DNA of 64,000 bases from Algoriphagus iocasae (lineage in GTDB: Bacteria; Bacteroidota; Bacteroidia; Cytophagales; Cyclobacteriaceae), in contig NZ_JACIJO010000001.1 in the NCBI RefSeq assembly GCF_014206875.1, positions 62,001 through 126,000 of the forward strand, written 5' to 3'. Below the pieces are notes generated by a model that was given only the letters and a program-made list of their open reading frames with translations, made no database searches and was not told where the DNA came from. Shown one piece after another: positions 8,565-19,900 of this stretch. Both the position numbers and the translations under genes were made by a program. Numbering within the stretch: position 1 is the first letter of the stretch; every line of letters begins with the position of its first letter.

Positions 8565-9516
8565 TCTTATTTGCAGTTTACTGCTCATAATTGTTTTCAA
8601 TGCTTGTGCACCTAAGACTTCTGAAAAGAATGTCGATGGGAGCTTAGTTGCCTCCCCCACGGAGTCAAAAGGATATTACATCGATTTAGAGGGAGTTGGG
8701 AGTGCTGAAGATTTTTATAATTGGAGCTCAGATCGTATTCCGATGGTTTCGGCACACCGTGGAGGCCCGTATCCTGGATTTCCTGAAAATGCGATCGAGA
8801 CATTTGAGCATGTTTTAAAGTACACTCCGTCCATAATTGAGTTGGATGTCGCTATGACCAAAGATTCTGTGTTGGTTTTAATGCACGATGATGACCTTGA
8901 AAGAACTACTAATGGAACAGGGGAAGTTGCAGAGGTCACATATGAATACATTCAAGGACTTTTTCTGGAAGATGAAGAAGGAAAATTGACCACTTTTAAA
9001 GTTCCCACACTGAAAGAAGCTCTACTTTGGACAAAAAGAAGAGCCTTGTTGACAGTGGATATCAAAAGCTCAGTTCCTTATGAAAAAATCATTGAGGAAG
9101 TACGTGAAACCAAGTCTGAAGGCCATGCCGCTTTGATTACTTATACTTTTCCAGCTGCGAAAAAACTTCATTTCATGGCTCCGGAATTAATGCTCTCTGT
9201 TACGATCCGGAATCAGGATGAAATTAAAAGGCTGGAAGAAACAAGGATTCCTTGGGATAAAGTCATTGCCTTTACGGGTTTGGCAGAAAGACCTCGCGAA
9301 TTTAATCAGGCACTCCATCAGCGCCGCGTATTTACCATTTTAGGTGTTTTAGGTAACCTGGATCAAAGCGCCGAAGCTCGAGGCGACCAAATCTATGCAA
9401 GTTTTATCCAGAATGGAGCAGATATTTTAGCCACAGATAGACCTATCGAAGCCGCCAAAGCCATCAAGACCTTAGCCCCATCTCAAAGTTCTAAATCTAA
9501 GTATTTCATAAAATGA
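8554..9516 (+). CDS. Glycerophosphodiester phosphodiesterase family lipoprotein
   Basis: The start at 8554 is preferred over an in-frame ATG at 8515 because it places a signal peptide at the N-terminus ([18 protein letters not shown], lipobox cysteine at residue 18). The 320-residue product carries the GDPD signature: SAHRGG, then [17 protein letters not shown] and [14 protein letters not shown], which supply the histidine and acidic metal ligands of the TIM barrel. It should hydrolyse glycerophosphodiesters to glycerol-3-phosphate and an alcohol in the periplasm or at the outer membrane. The stop overlaps the next ATG by four bases (ATGA), although the downstream aldolase has an unrelated function. 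Confidence 0.88.
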   Translation: MRINLICSLLLIIVFNACAPKTSEKNVDGSLVASPTESKGYYIDLEGVGSAEDFYNWSSDRIPMVSAHRGGPYPGFPENAIETFEHVLKYTPSIIELDVAMTKDSVLVLMHDDDLERTTNGTGEVAEVTYEYIQGLFLEDEEGKLTTFKVPTLKEALLWTKRRALLTVDIKSSVPYEKIIEEVRETKSEGHAALITYTFPAAKKLHFMAPELMLSVTIRNQDEIKRLEETRIPWDKVIAFTGLAERPREFNQALHQRRVFTILGVLGNLDQSAEARGDQIYASFIQNGADILATDRPIEAAKAIKTLAPSQSSKSKYFIK

Positions 9517-10526
9517 TCATTGACCTACGAAGTGATACCGTCACCAAGCCATCCCCAGGGATGAAAGAAGCTATGTTTGCTGCTCCTGTCGGAGATGATG
9601 TTTTTGGCGAAGATCCGACAGTTTTGGCTCTGGAAGAAAAGGCAGCCCAACTCTTCGGAAAGGAATCTGCTGTTTTTTGTCCTTCTGGGACGATGACGAA
9701 TCAGATTGCTATTCGTCTCCATACAAGGATTCAAACAGAAGTAATCTGCCATAAATACTCACATATCTATTTGTATGAAGGAGGAGGGATTATGGCCAAC
9801 TCATTGGCTTCGGTAAAATTGCTGGAAGGAGATCTGGGTAAAATTACTGCCTCTCAAGTGGCAGCATCGATCAATCCAGATGATATTCACGCTCCTGAAA
9901 CGACCATGGTTTCTTTGGAAAATACCATGAACAAAGGGGGAGGAAGTATTTATACACTTGATGAAGTAGTGCCGATCAAGAAAGTATGCGAGGAATTCGG
10001 GTTGAAGCTTCATTTGGATGGCGCCAGATTATTCAATGCTTTGGTGGAGTCTGGAGAAAGCCCAAAAGACTGGGGAGCGCAATTTGATACGATTTCTATT
10101 TGCCTGAGCAAAGGACTAGGATGTCCTGTGGGGTCCTTACTCCTAGGTTCAAAAGCTGATATTAAAAGAGCAAGAAAAGTCCGTAAAGTAATGGGTGGAG
10201 GAATGAGACAAGCAGGATTTTTGGCTGCAGCTGGGATTTATGCGTTGGATCATCAAGTAGATCGTCTTAAGGAAGACCATGCAAGAGCGAGAGCTTTGGG
10301 AGAAATGCTACTGAAAAAGTCATTCGTTTCTGAAGTTCTTCCAGTGGCGACGAATATTGCCATCGCAAAACTAGATGGGATTACTCCTGAATTCTTTCTT
10401 GAAAAACTGAAAGAGAAAAACATCAAAGCTGTGAAATTCGGTCCAGATTTAGTCCGGTTTGTGACACATCATGATTTTGATGATGAACAACTTGAAGAGT
10501 TTGGAAATAGGATTTCAGACTTGTAA
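9513..10526 (+). CDS. ltaE: Low-specificity L-threonine aldolase
   Basis: The 337-residue PLP enzyme starts with [15 protein letters not shown], the hallmark N-terminus of threonine aldolases. HLDGAR at 167-172 supplies the aspartate that contacts the PLP ring nitrogen, and Lys200 in [12 protein letters not shown] is the Schiff-base lysine. It cleaves L-threonine or L-allo-threonine to glycine and acetaldehyde in the cytoplasm. The length is typical. The start overlaps the GDPD gene by four bases, so translation is coupled. Confidence 0.9.
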   Translation: MIIDLRSDTVTKPSPGMKEAMFAAPVGDDVFGEDPTVLALEEKAAQLFGKESAVFCPSGTMTNQIAIRLHTRIQTEVICHKYSHIYLYEGGGIMANSLASVKLLEGDLGKITASQVAASINPDDIHAPETTMVSLENTMNKGGGSIYTLDEVVPIKKVCEEFGLKLHLDGARLFNALVESGESPKDWGAQFDTISICLSKGLGCPVGSLLLGSKADIKRARKVRKVMGGGMRQAGFLAAAGIYALDHQVDRLKEDHARARALGEMLLKKSFVSEVLPVATNIAIAKLDGITPEFFLEKLKEKNIKAVKFGPDLVRFVTHHDFDDEQLEEFGNRISDL

Positions 10527-10553
10527 TCATAAGACAGTTTTTGTCATAAATGA

Positions 10554-10577
10554 AAGGGCCATGGAGCCCTTTTTTCA
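10554..10577 (+). terminator. Intrinsic terminator after ltaE
   Basis: AAGGGC at 10554-10559 pairs with GCCCTT at 10566-10571, and the T-run continues to 10575. The stem is short but GC-rich. Confidence 0.65.
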
Positions 10578-10616
10578 TTTCTCTGTATCTTGCCTTTTGA
10601 ATCTATATTCTGACAC

Positions 10617-11879
10617 ATGAATAACACTCCTTTGGCAGAAAGAATGCGCCCCATTCGATTGGAAGATCTAATTGGGCAAGAGCATTTGTCATCCCCAAAT
10701 TCATTTTTATACAAAGCCATCAAATCGGGAAATGTGCCTTCTCTGATTCTTTGGGGACCTCCAGGGGTGGGGAAAACTACTATTGCCAATATCATCGCCA
10801 ATGAAATCAAAGCACCTTTTTACACGCTTTCGGCGATAAGTTCTGGAGTAAAAGACATCCGGGAAGTAATCGAAAAAGCGAAATTTCAGATGGGTGTGGT
10901 ATTATTTATCGATGAGATTCATCGGTTTAATAAATCCCAGCAGGATGCCTTGCTTGGAGCAGTGGAAAAAGGAATTATCCGATTGATCGGTGCGACAACA
11001 GAAAACCCTTCCTTTGAAGTCAATGCCGCTTTGCTTTCCAGATGTCAGGTTTTTACCTTGAATTCATTGGGTAAAATTGAATTGGAAGCAATGCTTCATC
11101 AGGCCTTGGAGAAGGATATGGATCTAAAGAAGTTGAATGTTGAGCTAAAGGAAACCGATGCTTTGCTGAGAATTTCCGGAGGTGATGGGAGAAAGCTTTT
11201 GAATTTATTAGAAATAGTGATCGATGGGATTAATGAAGATCCCTGCGTGATTATAGATGAAAAGGTAATGCAGATTGCTCAACAAAAGGTGGCGCTTTAC
11301 GATAAGTCAGGAGAACAGCATTACGATATTATTTCGGCATTTATCAAGTCCATTCGTGGTTCAGATCCCAACGCAGCCGTGTATTGGCTGGCAAGGATGA
11401 TCGAAGGGGGAGAAGATGTGAAATTTATCGCCAGGCGTTTGGTGATTTTGGCTTCGGAAGATGTCGGTAACGCCAATCCTAATGCTTTACTTTTAGCAAC
11501 CAATTGTTTTGAGGCAGTGAAATTGATCGGTTATCCGGAATCAAGAATTATTCTTTCCCAATGTGTGACCTATTTGGCGAGTTCTCCAAAGAGCAATGCG
11601 TCTTACATGGCCATCAATCAAGCTCAGGCTTTAGTTCGGGAAAAAGGAGATTTATCTGTTCCTCTTCACCTCCGAAATGCTCCCACCAAATTGATGAAAG
11701 ATTTGAATTATGGCAAAGCCTACAAGTATTCCCATGACTTCCCCGGCAACTTTGTCGAGCAGGAATTTTTACCAGATGAAATCAAAGGAACCAAACTTTA
11801 TGAACCTGGCGAAAACGCCCGAGAAAATGAATTAAGACGGTATTTAGGGAGTAAGTGGAAAGGAAAATATGGATACTAA
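10617..11879 (+). CDS. rarA: Replication-associated recombination protein A (AAA+ ATPase)
   Basis: The 420-residue protein opens with PLAERMRPIRLEDLIGQEHL, typical of RarA/MgsA/WRNIP1. The Walker A motif GPPGVGKTT is at residues 47-55, Walker B is VLFIDEIHRFNKSQQD near 100, and sensor-type GATTENPSFEVN and ALLSRCQVF follow. The C-terminal part carries the MgsA tetramerisation segments (SGEQHYDIISAFIKSIRGSD and LARMIEGGEDVKFIARRLV). The family acts at stalled replication forks with SSB. Its length and motifs are complete, and it appears to be monocistronic core chromosome. Confidence 0.93.
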   Translation: MNNTPLAERMRPIRLEDLIGQEHLSSPNSFLYKAIKSGNVPSLILWGPPGVGKTTIANIIANEIKAPFYTLSAISSGVKDIREVIEKAKFQMGVVLFIDEIHRFNKSQQDALLGAVEKGIIRLIGATTENPSFEVNAALLSRCQVFTLNSLGKIELEAMLHQALEKDMDLKKLNVELKETDALLRISGGDGRKLLNLLEIVIDGINEDPCVIIDEKVMQIAQQKVALYDKSGEQHYDIISAFIKSIRGSDPNAAVYWLARMIEGGEDVKFIARRLVILASEDVGNANPNALLLATNCFEAVKLIGYPESRIILSQCVTYLASSPKSNASYMAINQAQALVREKGDLSVPLHLRNAPTKLMKDLNYGKAYKYSHDFPGNFVEQEFLPDEIKGTKLYEPGENARENELRRYLGSKWKGKYGY

Positions 11880-11948
11880 ATTTATGAAATAAGATATCAG
11901 ATATAAGATTTTTCTAACTAACTTAAAGTGTAGTAATTAAGTTTAGGG

Positions 11949-12308
11949 ATGAAAGAAGAATTGAAAAAGAGGACTAAAGCTTTTGCCGTTTCCATCATTA
12001 AAATGACTGAAACCTTGCCCAGAAGGAATTCCACGATTCCTGTTTCAAATCAAATCATTCGATCTTCAACATCTGTTGGTGCTAATTATCGAGCAGCTTT
12101 AAGAGGGAGGTCAAAAGCCGATTTTATTGCAAAGCTCGGTATTGTAGTAGAAGAATCGGACGAAACCCTTTATTGGTTGGAAATTATTGTAGAATCTGAG
12201 TTGGCAAATAAAGATCAAATCGCTCCTTTATGGAAAGAAGGAAATGAACTCACTTCTATTTTTGTAAAAATGCTTAAAACTGCCAAGTCTAACAGTAAAA
12301 AAATGTGA
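11949..12308 (+). CDS. Four-helix bundle protein (S23/IVP-like)
   Basis: The 119-residue protein has the S23-type pattern: F/A-xxIIKMTETLP, then SNQIIRSSTSVGANYRAA and KADFIAKLGIVVEESDETLYWLE. Members of this family form pentameric four-helix bundles and are often found within 23S rRNA intervening sequences, but this copy is a free-standing gene. No function is established. It converges with the nitroreductase gene across 46 bases with no obvious terminator. Confidence 0.82.
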   Translation: MKEELKKRTKAFAVSIIKMTETLPRRNSTIPVSNQIIRSSTSVGANYRAALRGRSKADFIAKLGIVVEESDETLYWLEIIVESELANKDQIAPLWKEGNELTSIFVKMLKTAKSNSKKM

Positions 12309-12354
12309 GGAGTTTATATTTCAATTTTAGCATCATTAAATCTTATGTCATATA

Positions 12355-13086
12355 TCATACATCATAAATAAGCTTTTTTGAAGCTATTCTAAATCTTTCT
12401 CCATAAACCCCTTCAGGCAATCCCTTCCCGCAGCCGATAATCATGCAGATTTCTGATCCTTTTGAGAGGTTTAGTAGTTTGGATATGCGTTTGGAGTCGT
12501 AGCCTTCCATAGGGCATGTATCATAGCCAGAGGCTTTCATGCCGAGCATAAAAGTCATGGATGCTAGCGCAGCGGATTTGTGAACGGAAATGCGGACATC
12601 AGTTTCACTGACTTCTCTCACCATCGGCCTTCTTAACCCAACCCACCAGGCAATTAGTTTTTTGATCAAAGTCCATCCAGGATATCTCGAATAGAGTTTT
12701 GGGATCAGATTGCCATAATAGCTCAAAGCCTGTTTTTGCTTCTTTTCGGATTGATTTTGGACAGTGGTTTTAATGTAATTGTAATTTGCCTCTGCTCTGG
12801 ACTTCCAAAGGTCTCTTCTTGTCACCACAACAACTAGTTCACGTGCTGTTACTGCTGCTTTTTGGCGCATACAGAGTTGTGCGATCTGGTCCTTGAAATG
12901 AGAGGATTCAGGAACCCGAATAAATTCATAAAGTTGGAGATTAGAGCTGTTGGGAGATAAAATTGCAGCCTCAAGACATCTCTGAACTACAGAATGATCA
13001 AAATCTTCCTCCTGATCAAAAATTCTTACGGAACGCCTCGATTCTACCGCTTCAAAAAATCCCAATTCCTTTTTTGAGTCTATCAT
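12355..13086 (-). CDS. Nitroreductase family protein
   Basis: The 243-residue protein has the nitroreductase FMN-binding pattern: AVESRRSVRIFD near the start (phosphate-binding arginines), AAILSPNSSNLQLYEF, and the later KSAALASMTFMLGMKASGYDTCPMEGYDSKR and GCGKGLPEG blocks. Family members are FMN-dependent NAD(P)H oxidoreductases acting on nitro compounds, quinones or flavins. The substrate cannot be deduced. It is single and divergent from the ABC transporter operon. Confidence 0.85.
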   Translation of the reverse strand: MIDSKKELGFFEAVESRRSVRIFDQEEDFDHSVVQRCLEAAILSPNSSNLQLYEFIRVPESSHFKDQIAQLCMRQKAAVTARELVVVVTRRDLWKSRAEANYNYIKTTVQNQSEKKQKQALSYYGNLIPKLYSRYPGWTLIKKLIAWWVGLRRPMVREVSETDVRISVHKSAALASMTFMLGMKASGYDTCPMEGYDSKRISKLLNLSKGSEICMIIGCGKGLPEGVYGERFRIASKKLIYDV

Positions 13087-13177
13087 TTACCTAATTTTCG
13101 ATTTAAACAGCGTATAATTCTGTTTGTTTGGTTATATTTTCGATCAAATTTAGAAAGAAAAGCCAACTCCACTCTCC

Positions 13178-14668
13178 ATGATTTTTGAATTAATCCGATT
13201 ACAATTTCTAAAAAGTCTTAGATCTACCTCTTTTGCAAAAAGCCTTTTGATCACGATTTTTCTAGCATTTTTGGCCTTGCTCTTATTGAGTTATGTGTTG
13301 ATGGCCGGGATATTTCTAAGCAAGATTTTAGGAGTTTTGGCCGAAGGAAGAGATCCTTTGGAGGTGTTGAGTGAAGGGTTGATATTTTTCTTCCTGATGG
13401 AATTTATGTACCGGTATTTTCTTCAGAATCTACCCGTTATTGATCTCGAGAGCCTTTTGCATTTGCCAATAGGTAAACGGAAAATCATCCATATGCTATT
13501 GGTTCGCTCCTTTATTTCACCGATCAGTATCATTGCCTTATTGCTATTTCTGCCATTTGGTTTGCAGGAGATTTTGCCACAAATGGGTGTTAGTTCACTG
13601 ATCTTTTGGATCGGGACTATTCTGATGATCAGTTGGTCGATTCATTGGTTTATGCTTTGGTTTAAGCAGCGATTCGAAGACAGTCTTATTGGAGTGGTGA
13701 TCGTATTTGGTGTTTTACTTCTAGGAGGAGGTTCGGCCTATATGGGTTGGTTTAACTTGGGCGAAATCGTTGAACCATTCTTTACTTGGTCACTTTCCAG
13801 CTTTATTCCTTTGGTTCTAACTTCCATCACCTGTGTGGTATTTTACTACATGGCATATACTTATTATTTGAATAATGCCTATCTCGAAGATCTTTCTAAA
13901 GAAGAGGAAGCAAAATTTGTCGATCGGGATTTTGGTTTCTTTTCGAGATTTGGGCTTGCGGGAGAAATGGCAAATTTGGAATGGAAGCTTATTATTCGTC
14001 ATAAGAAGAGTAGAACCTTCTTGATGCTGAGTGCTTTCTTCTTATTGTATGGGATGATTTTTTACGATAACCCCCAGTATCATACAGAAGATGGAGGATT
14101 TAACTTCATATTCATTTTTGTTGGGGTTTTCATTACGGGAATATTCATGATTCAATATGGTCAGCTTTTCCTAAGTTGGAATTCCGGGAATTTTGATTTC
14201 TTCATCAATAGAAAAGATGGGATTGAGGCTCTGGTAAGAGGAAAATATCTATTGTTGCTTTCGATTTCCTGCCTTTGCTTTCTGCTTTCGGTTCCTTATG
14301 TCTATTTCGGCTGGAAATTCTTGCTGATCCATTTAGCTACCTGGCTTTTCAATGCAGGAGTGATGATTCATCTGATTATCTATTTGGCACTTTGGAAACC
14401 AAAACCTATGGATCTGAATAAAGGAGCCATGTTTAATTACGAGGGAGTTGGTGCTGCACAGTTTCTGATGATTATCCCCATGATGGTAGCACCTTATGTT
14501 GTTTATTTACCTTTTGCGCTGCTTATCAATGAATATGCAGGATTAGCAGCATTGGGAACCATGGGTATCATCGGCATTTTGGCGTTCAATAAACTTTCCC
14601 AGATCAATATCAATCGAGTACTTTCTAATAGATACGAAATTTCATCTTCATTCCGTCAAGAGTTATGA
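13178..14668 (+). CDS. DUF5687 family ABC transporter permease
   Basis: The 496-residue integral membrane protein starts MIFELIRLQFLKSLRSTSFAKSL and has about ten to twelve hydrophobic segments in two halves, separated by a soluble stretch (about 232-270, FVDRDFGFFSRFGLAGEMANLEWKLI). This matches the DUF5687 permeases of Bacteroidota. Its stop overlaps the ATG of the ATPase gene by four bases, so it is the membrane half of an ABC-2-like exporter. The substrate is unknown. Confidence 0.82.
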   Translation: MIFELIRLQFLKSLRSTSFAKSLLITIFLAFLALLLLSYVLMAGIFLSKILGVLAEGRDPLEVLSEGLIFFFLMEFMYRYFLQNLPVIDLESLLHLPIGKRKIIHMLLVRSFISPISIIALLLFLPFGLQEILPQMGVSSLIFWIGTILMISWSIHWFMLWFKQRFEDSLIGVVIVFGVLLLGGGSAYMGWFNLGEIVEPFFTWSLSSFIPLVLTSITCVVFYYMAYTYYLNNAYLEDLSKEEEAKFVDRDFGFFSRFGLAGEMANLEWKLIIRHKKSRTFLMLSAFFLLYGMIFYDNPQYHTEDGGFNFIFIFVGVFITGIFMIQYGQLFLSWNSGNFDFFINRKDGIEALVRGKYLLLLSISCLCFLLSVPYVYFGWKFLLIHLATWLFNAGVMIHLIIYLALWKPKPMDLNKGAMFNYEGVGAAQFLMIIPMMVAPYVVYLPFALLINEYAGLAALGTMGIIGILAFNKLSQININRVLSNRYEISSSFRQEL

Positions 14669-15360
14669 TTCTAGTAAAAAACCTTAAAAAACAATACAAA
14701 GAAGCAGTTGTCCTAGATATTCCAAGTTTGGATATTCCGAAATCTGAATGCTTTGGACTTGTGGGAAATAATGGAGCTGGCAAGACTACCTTGTTTCGAA
14801 TCATGCTTGACTTGGTAAGGGCTACAGAAGGAACGGTTACCATAGACAGTGAAGATGTCAGCAAAAGTGAAGACTGGAAGAAGAGAACTGGGGCATTTCT
14901 AGATGAACACATGCTTTTGGCATACCTCACGCCTGATGAATACTTCAAGACCTTGATGAAAATCTATGGCATGTCTGAGGCAGATCTTCAAAACCACCTT
15001 TCCAAGTTCACAGATTTGTTTAATGATGAAATCGTCGGGAAGAAAAAGTACATCCGAGACCTGTCAAAAGGGAATTTGAAAAAGGTAGGAATTGCTGCAG
15101 CCTTGATGGGAAATCCAGAAGTGGTGTTCTTAGATGAGCCTTTCGAAAACCTGGATCCAAGTTCTCAAATTCGTTTGAAGAAATTGATCTTGCAGGAAAA
15201 AGAAAATTCCAAAGTGACATTTTTAATTTCCAGTCATGATCTGAACCATGTGACTGAAATTTGCGATAGGATCGTCCTACTGGAAAAAGGAAAAGTTATC
15301 AATGATCTTCGCGATAAGACAGCTATGATGGCAGAACTGGATGCCTACTTTACAGGTTGA
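14665..15360 (+). CDS. ABC transporter ATP-binding protein
   Basis: The 231-residue ATPase has Walker A GNNGAGKTT at residues 34-42, a signature region LSKGNLKKVGIAAALMG (a variant of LSGGQ), Walker B VVFLDEPFENLD and the switch histidine in ISSHDLNHVTEICDR. It overlaps the DUF5687 permease gene by four bases and should energise that permease in the inner membrane. A strong terminator follows, so these two genes form the complete operon. Confidence 0.9.
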   Translation: MILVKNLKKQYKEAVVLDIPSLDIPKSECFGLVGNNGAGKTTLFRIMLDLVRATEGTVTIDSEDVSKSEDWKKRTGAFLDEHMLLAYLTPDEYFKTLMKIYGMSEADLQNHLSKFTDLFNDEIVGKKKYIRDLSKGNLKKVGIAAALMGNPEVVFLDEPFENLDPSSQIRLKKLILQEKENSKVTFLISSHDLNHVTEICDRIVLLEKGKVINDLRDKTAMMAELDAYFTG

Positions 15361-15384
15361 GATAATTGAAGGTTAAACATAAGA

Positions 15385-15417
15385 AAGCCCTTTAGGAACA
15401 TCCTAAAGGGCTTTTCT
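15385..15417 (+). terminator. Strong terminator between the ABC operon and the efflux operon
   Basis: AAGCCCTTTAGGA at 15385-15397 and TCCTAAAGGGCTT at 15401-15413 form a perfect 13-bp stem with a 3-base loop, followed by TT. On the minus strand the hairpin is followed by a CTTTCTTATG stretch, so it may also stop the convergent efflux operon. Confidence 0.85.
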
Positions 15418-15473
15418 GTAATCCATCCTATTGAATATAACAGGATGGAGATTCAACCTTTAATCAACTTAAA

Positions 15474-16907
15474 CTATTTCCAACCTCCGCCAAGTGCTTG
15501 GTAAATATTCACTTTGGCGTGCATTTGTTTCATTTTTGTTTCGATCAACTCAAACTTGGATTCAAGCGCATCTCTTTGTGTCAATAACACCTCCATGTAA
15601 TCTGCTCTTGCAGATTTAAACAAGTCGTTTGAGATGTCAACTGATTGAGTTAGCGCATCCACCTGTTGGTTCTTCAAGGTATAAGTACTTTCCAGATTGC
15701 TGATATTCGAAAGCTGATTTACAACTTCGATATAAGCATTCAGGATAGTCTGCTCATAATTGAAGATTGCCTGGATCTGCATCGCATTCGCAGACAAATA
15801 CCTCGCTTTGATTGCATTTCTATTGATCAATGGAGCAGTTAATTCTCCAGCTAAATTGTAGATCAATGATTGCGGCGTAGTAAACAGATAGGATGTGTTA
15901 AAGGCATTGAAGCCTAAACCTGCAGATATTTCCAACTTAGGATAGAAGTCCGCTTTGGCTACTGACACATCGATCTTAGCTGCTGCCAATTCCAGTTCTG
16001 CTTGACGGATATCAGGTCTATTTGCCAAAAGCTGAGAAGGAATACCCGCATGAATCATTTCAGGAATCAGATCAGTAAATACTCTATGATCCCGCTCCAC
16101 TTTTTGAGGGAATCTACCGACCAAGAAATTGATTCTGTTTTCGGTTTCGATGATTTCCTGCTGGATACCATATTGAAGACTTTTGGTACTTAATACCTGT
16201 GCTTCAAATCTTCTAACAGCTAGTTCGGTGACTCTTGCCGCCTGCTTCTGGTATTTGACAATTTCCAATGCATTGTTTTGGATCTCGATGTTTTGCTTTA
16301 CGATTTCCAATTCATTGTCCAAAGCCAATAATTCGTAGTAGGAGTTTGCGATTTCTGCGATCAGATTAGTGACCATAAAATTCTTACCTTCCACACTGCC
16401 CAGATACCTTGTCAAGGCTGATTTTTTAGCATTTCTCAGCTTTTTCCAGATATCGACTTCCCAAGTGGCAAACGCACCCAGTCCATAATCCTGAAGTGGA
16501 TCTGGCATTTCTTTACCTGGTTTGATTTCAGTATTTGCATCGTTGGCACCTTGGCTTGTGTATCTTCCCACCTTATCTACTCCTGCACCTGCACCGATAT
16601 TCACAGAAGGAAGAATTTCGCCTTTACGGGCTCTCACTTCGTTTTGTGAAATCTGGATTTCCTGCATGGTAATATTCAGCTCCTGATTGTTGCTCAAAGC
16701 AGTATCGATCAGGGCTCTTAAATAAGGATCAGAAAAATATTCCTGCCATACCACATCTGCTGTATTGGTAGTATCCTGAGAGCCATTATAGCTCTCAGGT
16801 ACTGCATTATTTACAGCTTTTTCTGTCAATTCAGGGGTTTTACAAGATGAAACTGCAAAGGTTAAACTTGCTACCCCTAGACTTATATAAAGGATTCTCT
16901 TAAGCAT
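15474..16907 (-). CDS. Outer-membrane efflux lipoprotein, TolC/OprM (NodT) family
   Basis: The start at 16907 is preferred over an in-frame ATG at 16949, since it places a lipoprotein signal at the N-terminus (MLKRILYISLGVASLTFAVSSC). The 477-residue product carries two outer-membrane efflux repeats, including ALDNELEIVKQNIEIQNNAL and the Q-A-E-L-E-L-A-A-A-K-I-D-V-S-V block after LANRPDIRQ, typical of OprM-type channels. It forms the exit duct of the tripartite pump. Its ATG is nested within the last codons of the RND gene (8-base overlap), so translation is coupled. Confidence 0.9.
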   Translation of the reverse strand: MLKRILYISLGVASLTFAVSSCKTPELTEKAVNNAVPESYNGSQDTTNTADVVWQEYFSDPYLRALIDTALSNNQELNITMQEIQISQNEVRARKGEILPSVNIGAGAGVDKVGRYTSQGANDANTEIKPGKEMPDPLQDYGLGAFATWEVDIWKKLRNAKKSALTRYLGSVEGKNFMVTNLIAEIANSYYELLALDNELEIVKQNIEIQNNALEIVKYQKQAARVTELAVRRFEAQVLSTKSLQYGIQQEIIETENRINFLVGRFPQKVERDHRVFTDLIPEMIHAGIPSQLLANRPDIRQAELELAAAKIDVSVAKADFYPKLEISAGLGFNAFNTSYLFTTPQSLIYNLAGELTAPLINRNAIKARYLSANAMQIQAIFNYEQTILNAYIEVVNQLSNISNLESTYTLKNQQVDALTQSVDISNDLFKSARADYMEVLLTQRDALESKFELIETKMKQMHAKVNIYQALGGGWK

Positions 16908-19900
16908 GTTTGTGCTGAGTTTGTTCGGATAATGGACTTTCGTCTTCATTCTTGATTAATTGACGGCCATCTGCCAGACTAGCGAATATGTAGTAAAGCC
17001 CTGGGACAATGATTACCCCGAAAATGGTTCCGAAGAGCATACCACCCATCGCAGATGCACCAATGGTTCTGTTACCGATGGCACCAGCCCCGGTTGCAAT
17101 AATCAATGGCACCAAACCGGCGATAAACGCAAAGGATGTCATCAAAATAGGTCTGAAACGGACTTTGGCACCCTCAATGGCCGCAGCCAGAATCGTGGCA
17201 CCTTCCTGTCTCTTTTGCACCGCAAATTCTACAATCAATACCGCGTTTTTACCTAAGAGACCCACGAGCATGATCAGACCGATCTGAGCATAGATGTCAT
17301 TATCCAGTCCCATCATTTTCAGCAAGAAGAAGGAACCAAATACCCCCACCGGTAATGAGAATACTACCGCAAGAGGGATGATGAAACTTTCATACTGAGC
17401 TGCCAAAACGAAGTAAACGAACACCAATACAATGATGAATACATAAAGTGCTTCATTTCCTCGGCTCGCTTCATCGTAAGAAAGACCTTCCCATGCAATG
17501 TCATAACCTCTAGGTAGAGTTTCGGCGGCTACTTCCCGGATAGCTGTAATCGCATCCGCTGTAGTAAATCCTGGTGCCGGAAGACCTCGAATAGAAGCTG
17601 AGTTGTACATGTTGAATCGGGTTACCTCATTCGGTCCTTGTGTTTTCTTCATCGTCATGAAAGCTGAATAAGGGACCATTTCACCTGCCTCGTTTTTCAC
17701 AAATAGGTTCAATACATCAGATGGCAATCTTCTGAATGAAGGATCTGACTGAACATATACTTTGAAGAATCGACCAAAACGAATGAAACCTTGCTCGTAA
17801 GTACTACCAATCAGGATGTTCAGGTTTTCCATTGCTTTACCGATGGATACTCCTTTTTGCATGGCCTTATTGTTGTCGATTTCCAACTCGTATTGAGGGT
17901 AATTGGCAGCAAAGAAGGTGAACAAACCGGTGATCTCGTCACGTTTGCTCAGATTATCCATAAACTCCTTGTTGATCTTGTCAAACTCCTGATAGTCAGT
18001 AGTTGTGGTTTTATCCAACAATCTCAAAGAGAAACCGCCGGAAGAACCGAAACCTGGAATTGCTGGTGGTTCGAAGAATTCCACAATGGCACCAAGACCT
18101 TTGGATTCCTCTTCAAGCTCTTCCATGATTTCTTTCACGGAGTGCTTTCTTTCACCCCAAGGTTTCAAGTTAATCAAACAAGTACCTGCGTTAGAACCAC
18201 GGCCTTCCGTCATGATCTCATAACCTGCAAGTGAGGATACAGATTCTACTCCATCTATTTCCTCGCATATTTTCTGAAGTTTTTGGGAAACTTGGTTCGT
18301 ACGTTCCAAAGTCGCTCCAGGAGGTGTTTGGATGATCGCATAGATAGTACCCTGGTCTTCACTAGGGATGAAACCTGCTGGTAGAATTTCATTTTCGAAG
18401 AAAATACCAGCTCCAAATAATAGAAGGATTCCAAAAGTCAACCATCTTCTGCTGACCATTCTTTTCAAAAGGGCAACATATTTCCCTGTCAATTTATCAA
18501 ATACCCGGTTGAAGCTATCCAGTGATTTGGTCAGGATATTTTGCTTTTTCTCATGACCGTGATGGTTTTTAAGCAACATGGCACAAAGTACCGGAGTCAA
18601 TGTCAATGCGATTACCGCAGAGATTACAATGGAACTTGCCATAGTAATAGAGAACTGTCGGTAGAATGTACCCACAGGTCCTGACATAAAGGAGATCGGT
18701 AAGAATACCGAAACCATAACCGCAGTGATGGCGATAATCGCTCCAGAGATTTCTCCCAATACTCTTTTAACAGCTTGGTAAGGCGTCAGATGCGGGAAAT
18801 CCTCCATTTTGGCGTGGACTGCTTCCACCACCACAATCGCATCATCGACCACAATACCAATGGCGAGTACCAAGGCGAAGAGTGTTACCAAGTTGATCGA
18901 GAGCCCAAAGAACTGGATCACAAAGAAGGCACCGACCAAAGATACTGGAACCGCGAGGATCGGGATCAAGGTAGACCTCCAGTCACCGAGGAAGATAAAC
19001 ACCACCAAGGCAACCAAGATAAATGCATCTCGAAGCGTGTGAACTACCTGTTCAATGGATGCATCCAAGAATTGGGAAACGTCATAACTGATCTGGTAAT
19101 CGATTCCTGGAGGGAATGATTGCTTCATCTCTTCCAGTTTTGCTTTTACTTCCGCAATAACATCACTGGCATTACTACCATAGTTTTGCTTCAATACAAT
19201 CGCAGCAGAAGGATGACCATCCAGATTGGAATAAATATCGAAGAATTCACTACCCAGTTCTGTTCTGGCGATATCCTTCAGCTTGATACTTTCACCATCC
19301 GGGTTAGCCCGTATGATAATATTGTCATATTCTTCAGAGGTACTGAATCGACCTTTGTAAGTCAATACATATTCCAGAGACTGAGCTTCAATACCGGAGC
19401 TTTGACCAATCCTACCTGGACGACCCACGATACTTTGTTCCTGCATGGCTTCCATCACATCCTCTACGGAGATGTTGTAAGCACGCATTCTGTCTGGATT
19501 AAGCCAAACACGCATCGCATAGGTTCTACTACCTAATATTTGAGATCTTGCTACCCCTTTGATTCGGTTAATCTCAGGGATCATGTTTACGTTAGCGTAA
19601 TTGTATAGGAATTTTTCATCCATACTTTCGCTCTTCGAGTAGAGGTTGACATACATCAACATACTAGGCTGGATAGGGGTGATAATTACACCTTCACGCT
19701 GAACAAGTTCAGGTAAAAGCGGCATTACTTGATCCACCCTCGTCTTGACTCGTATGACCGCCTGATTGGGGTCCGTCCCGGGTTCGAAGATTACGTTAAT
19801 TGTTGCTTCACCGGCACTGGTAGCATCGGTGGCCATATATCTCATTCCCTGAACCCCGTTGATGGAGTTTTCTAGGGTAATCAAAGTTGATTTTACGAGT

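Noticed and set aside
17791..18234. 147-codon plus-strand frame inside the RND pump gene
   Set aside because: It lies entirely antisense to a highly conserved transporter and its translation shows no protein features.
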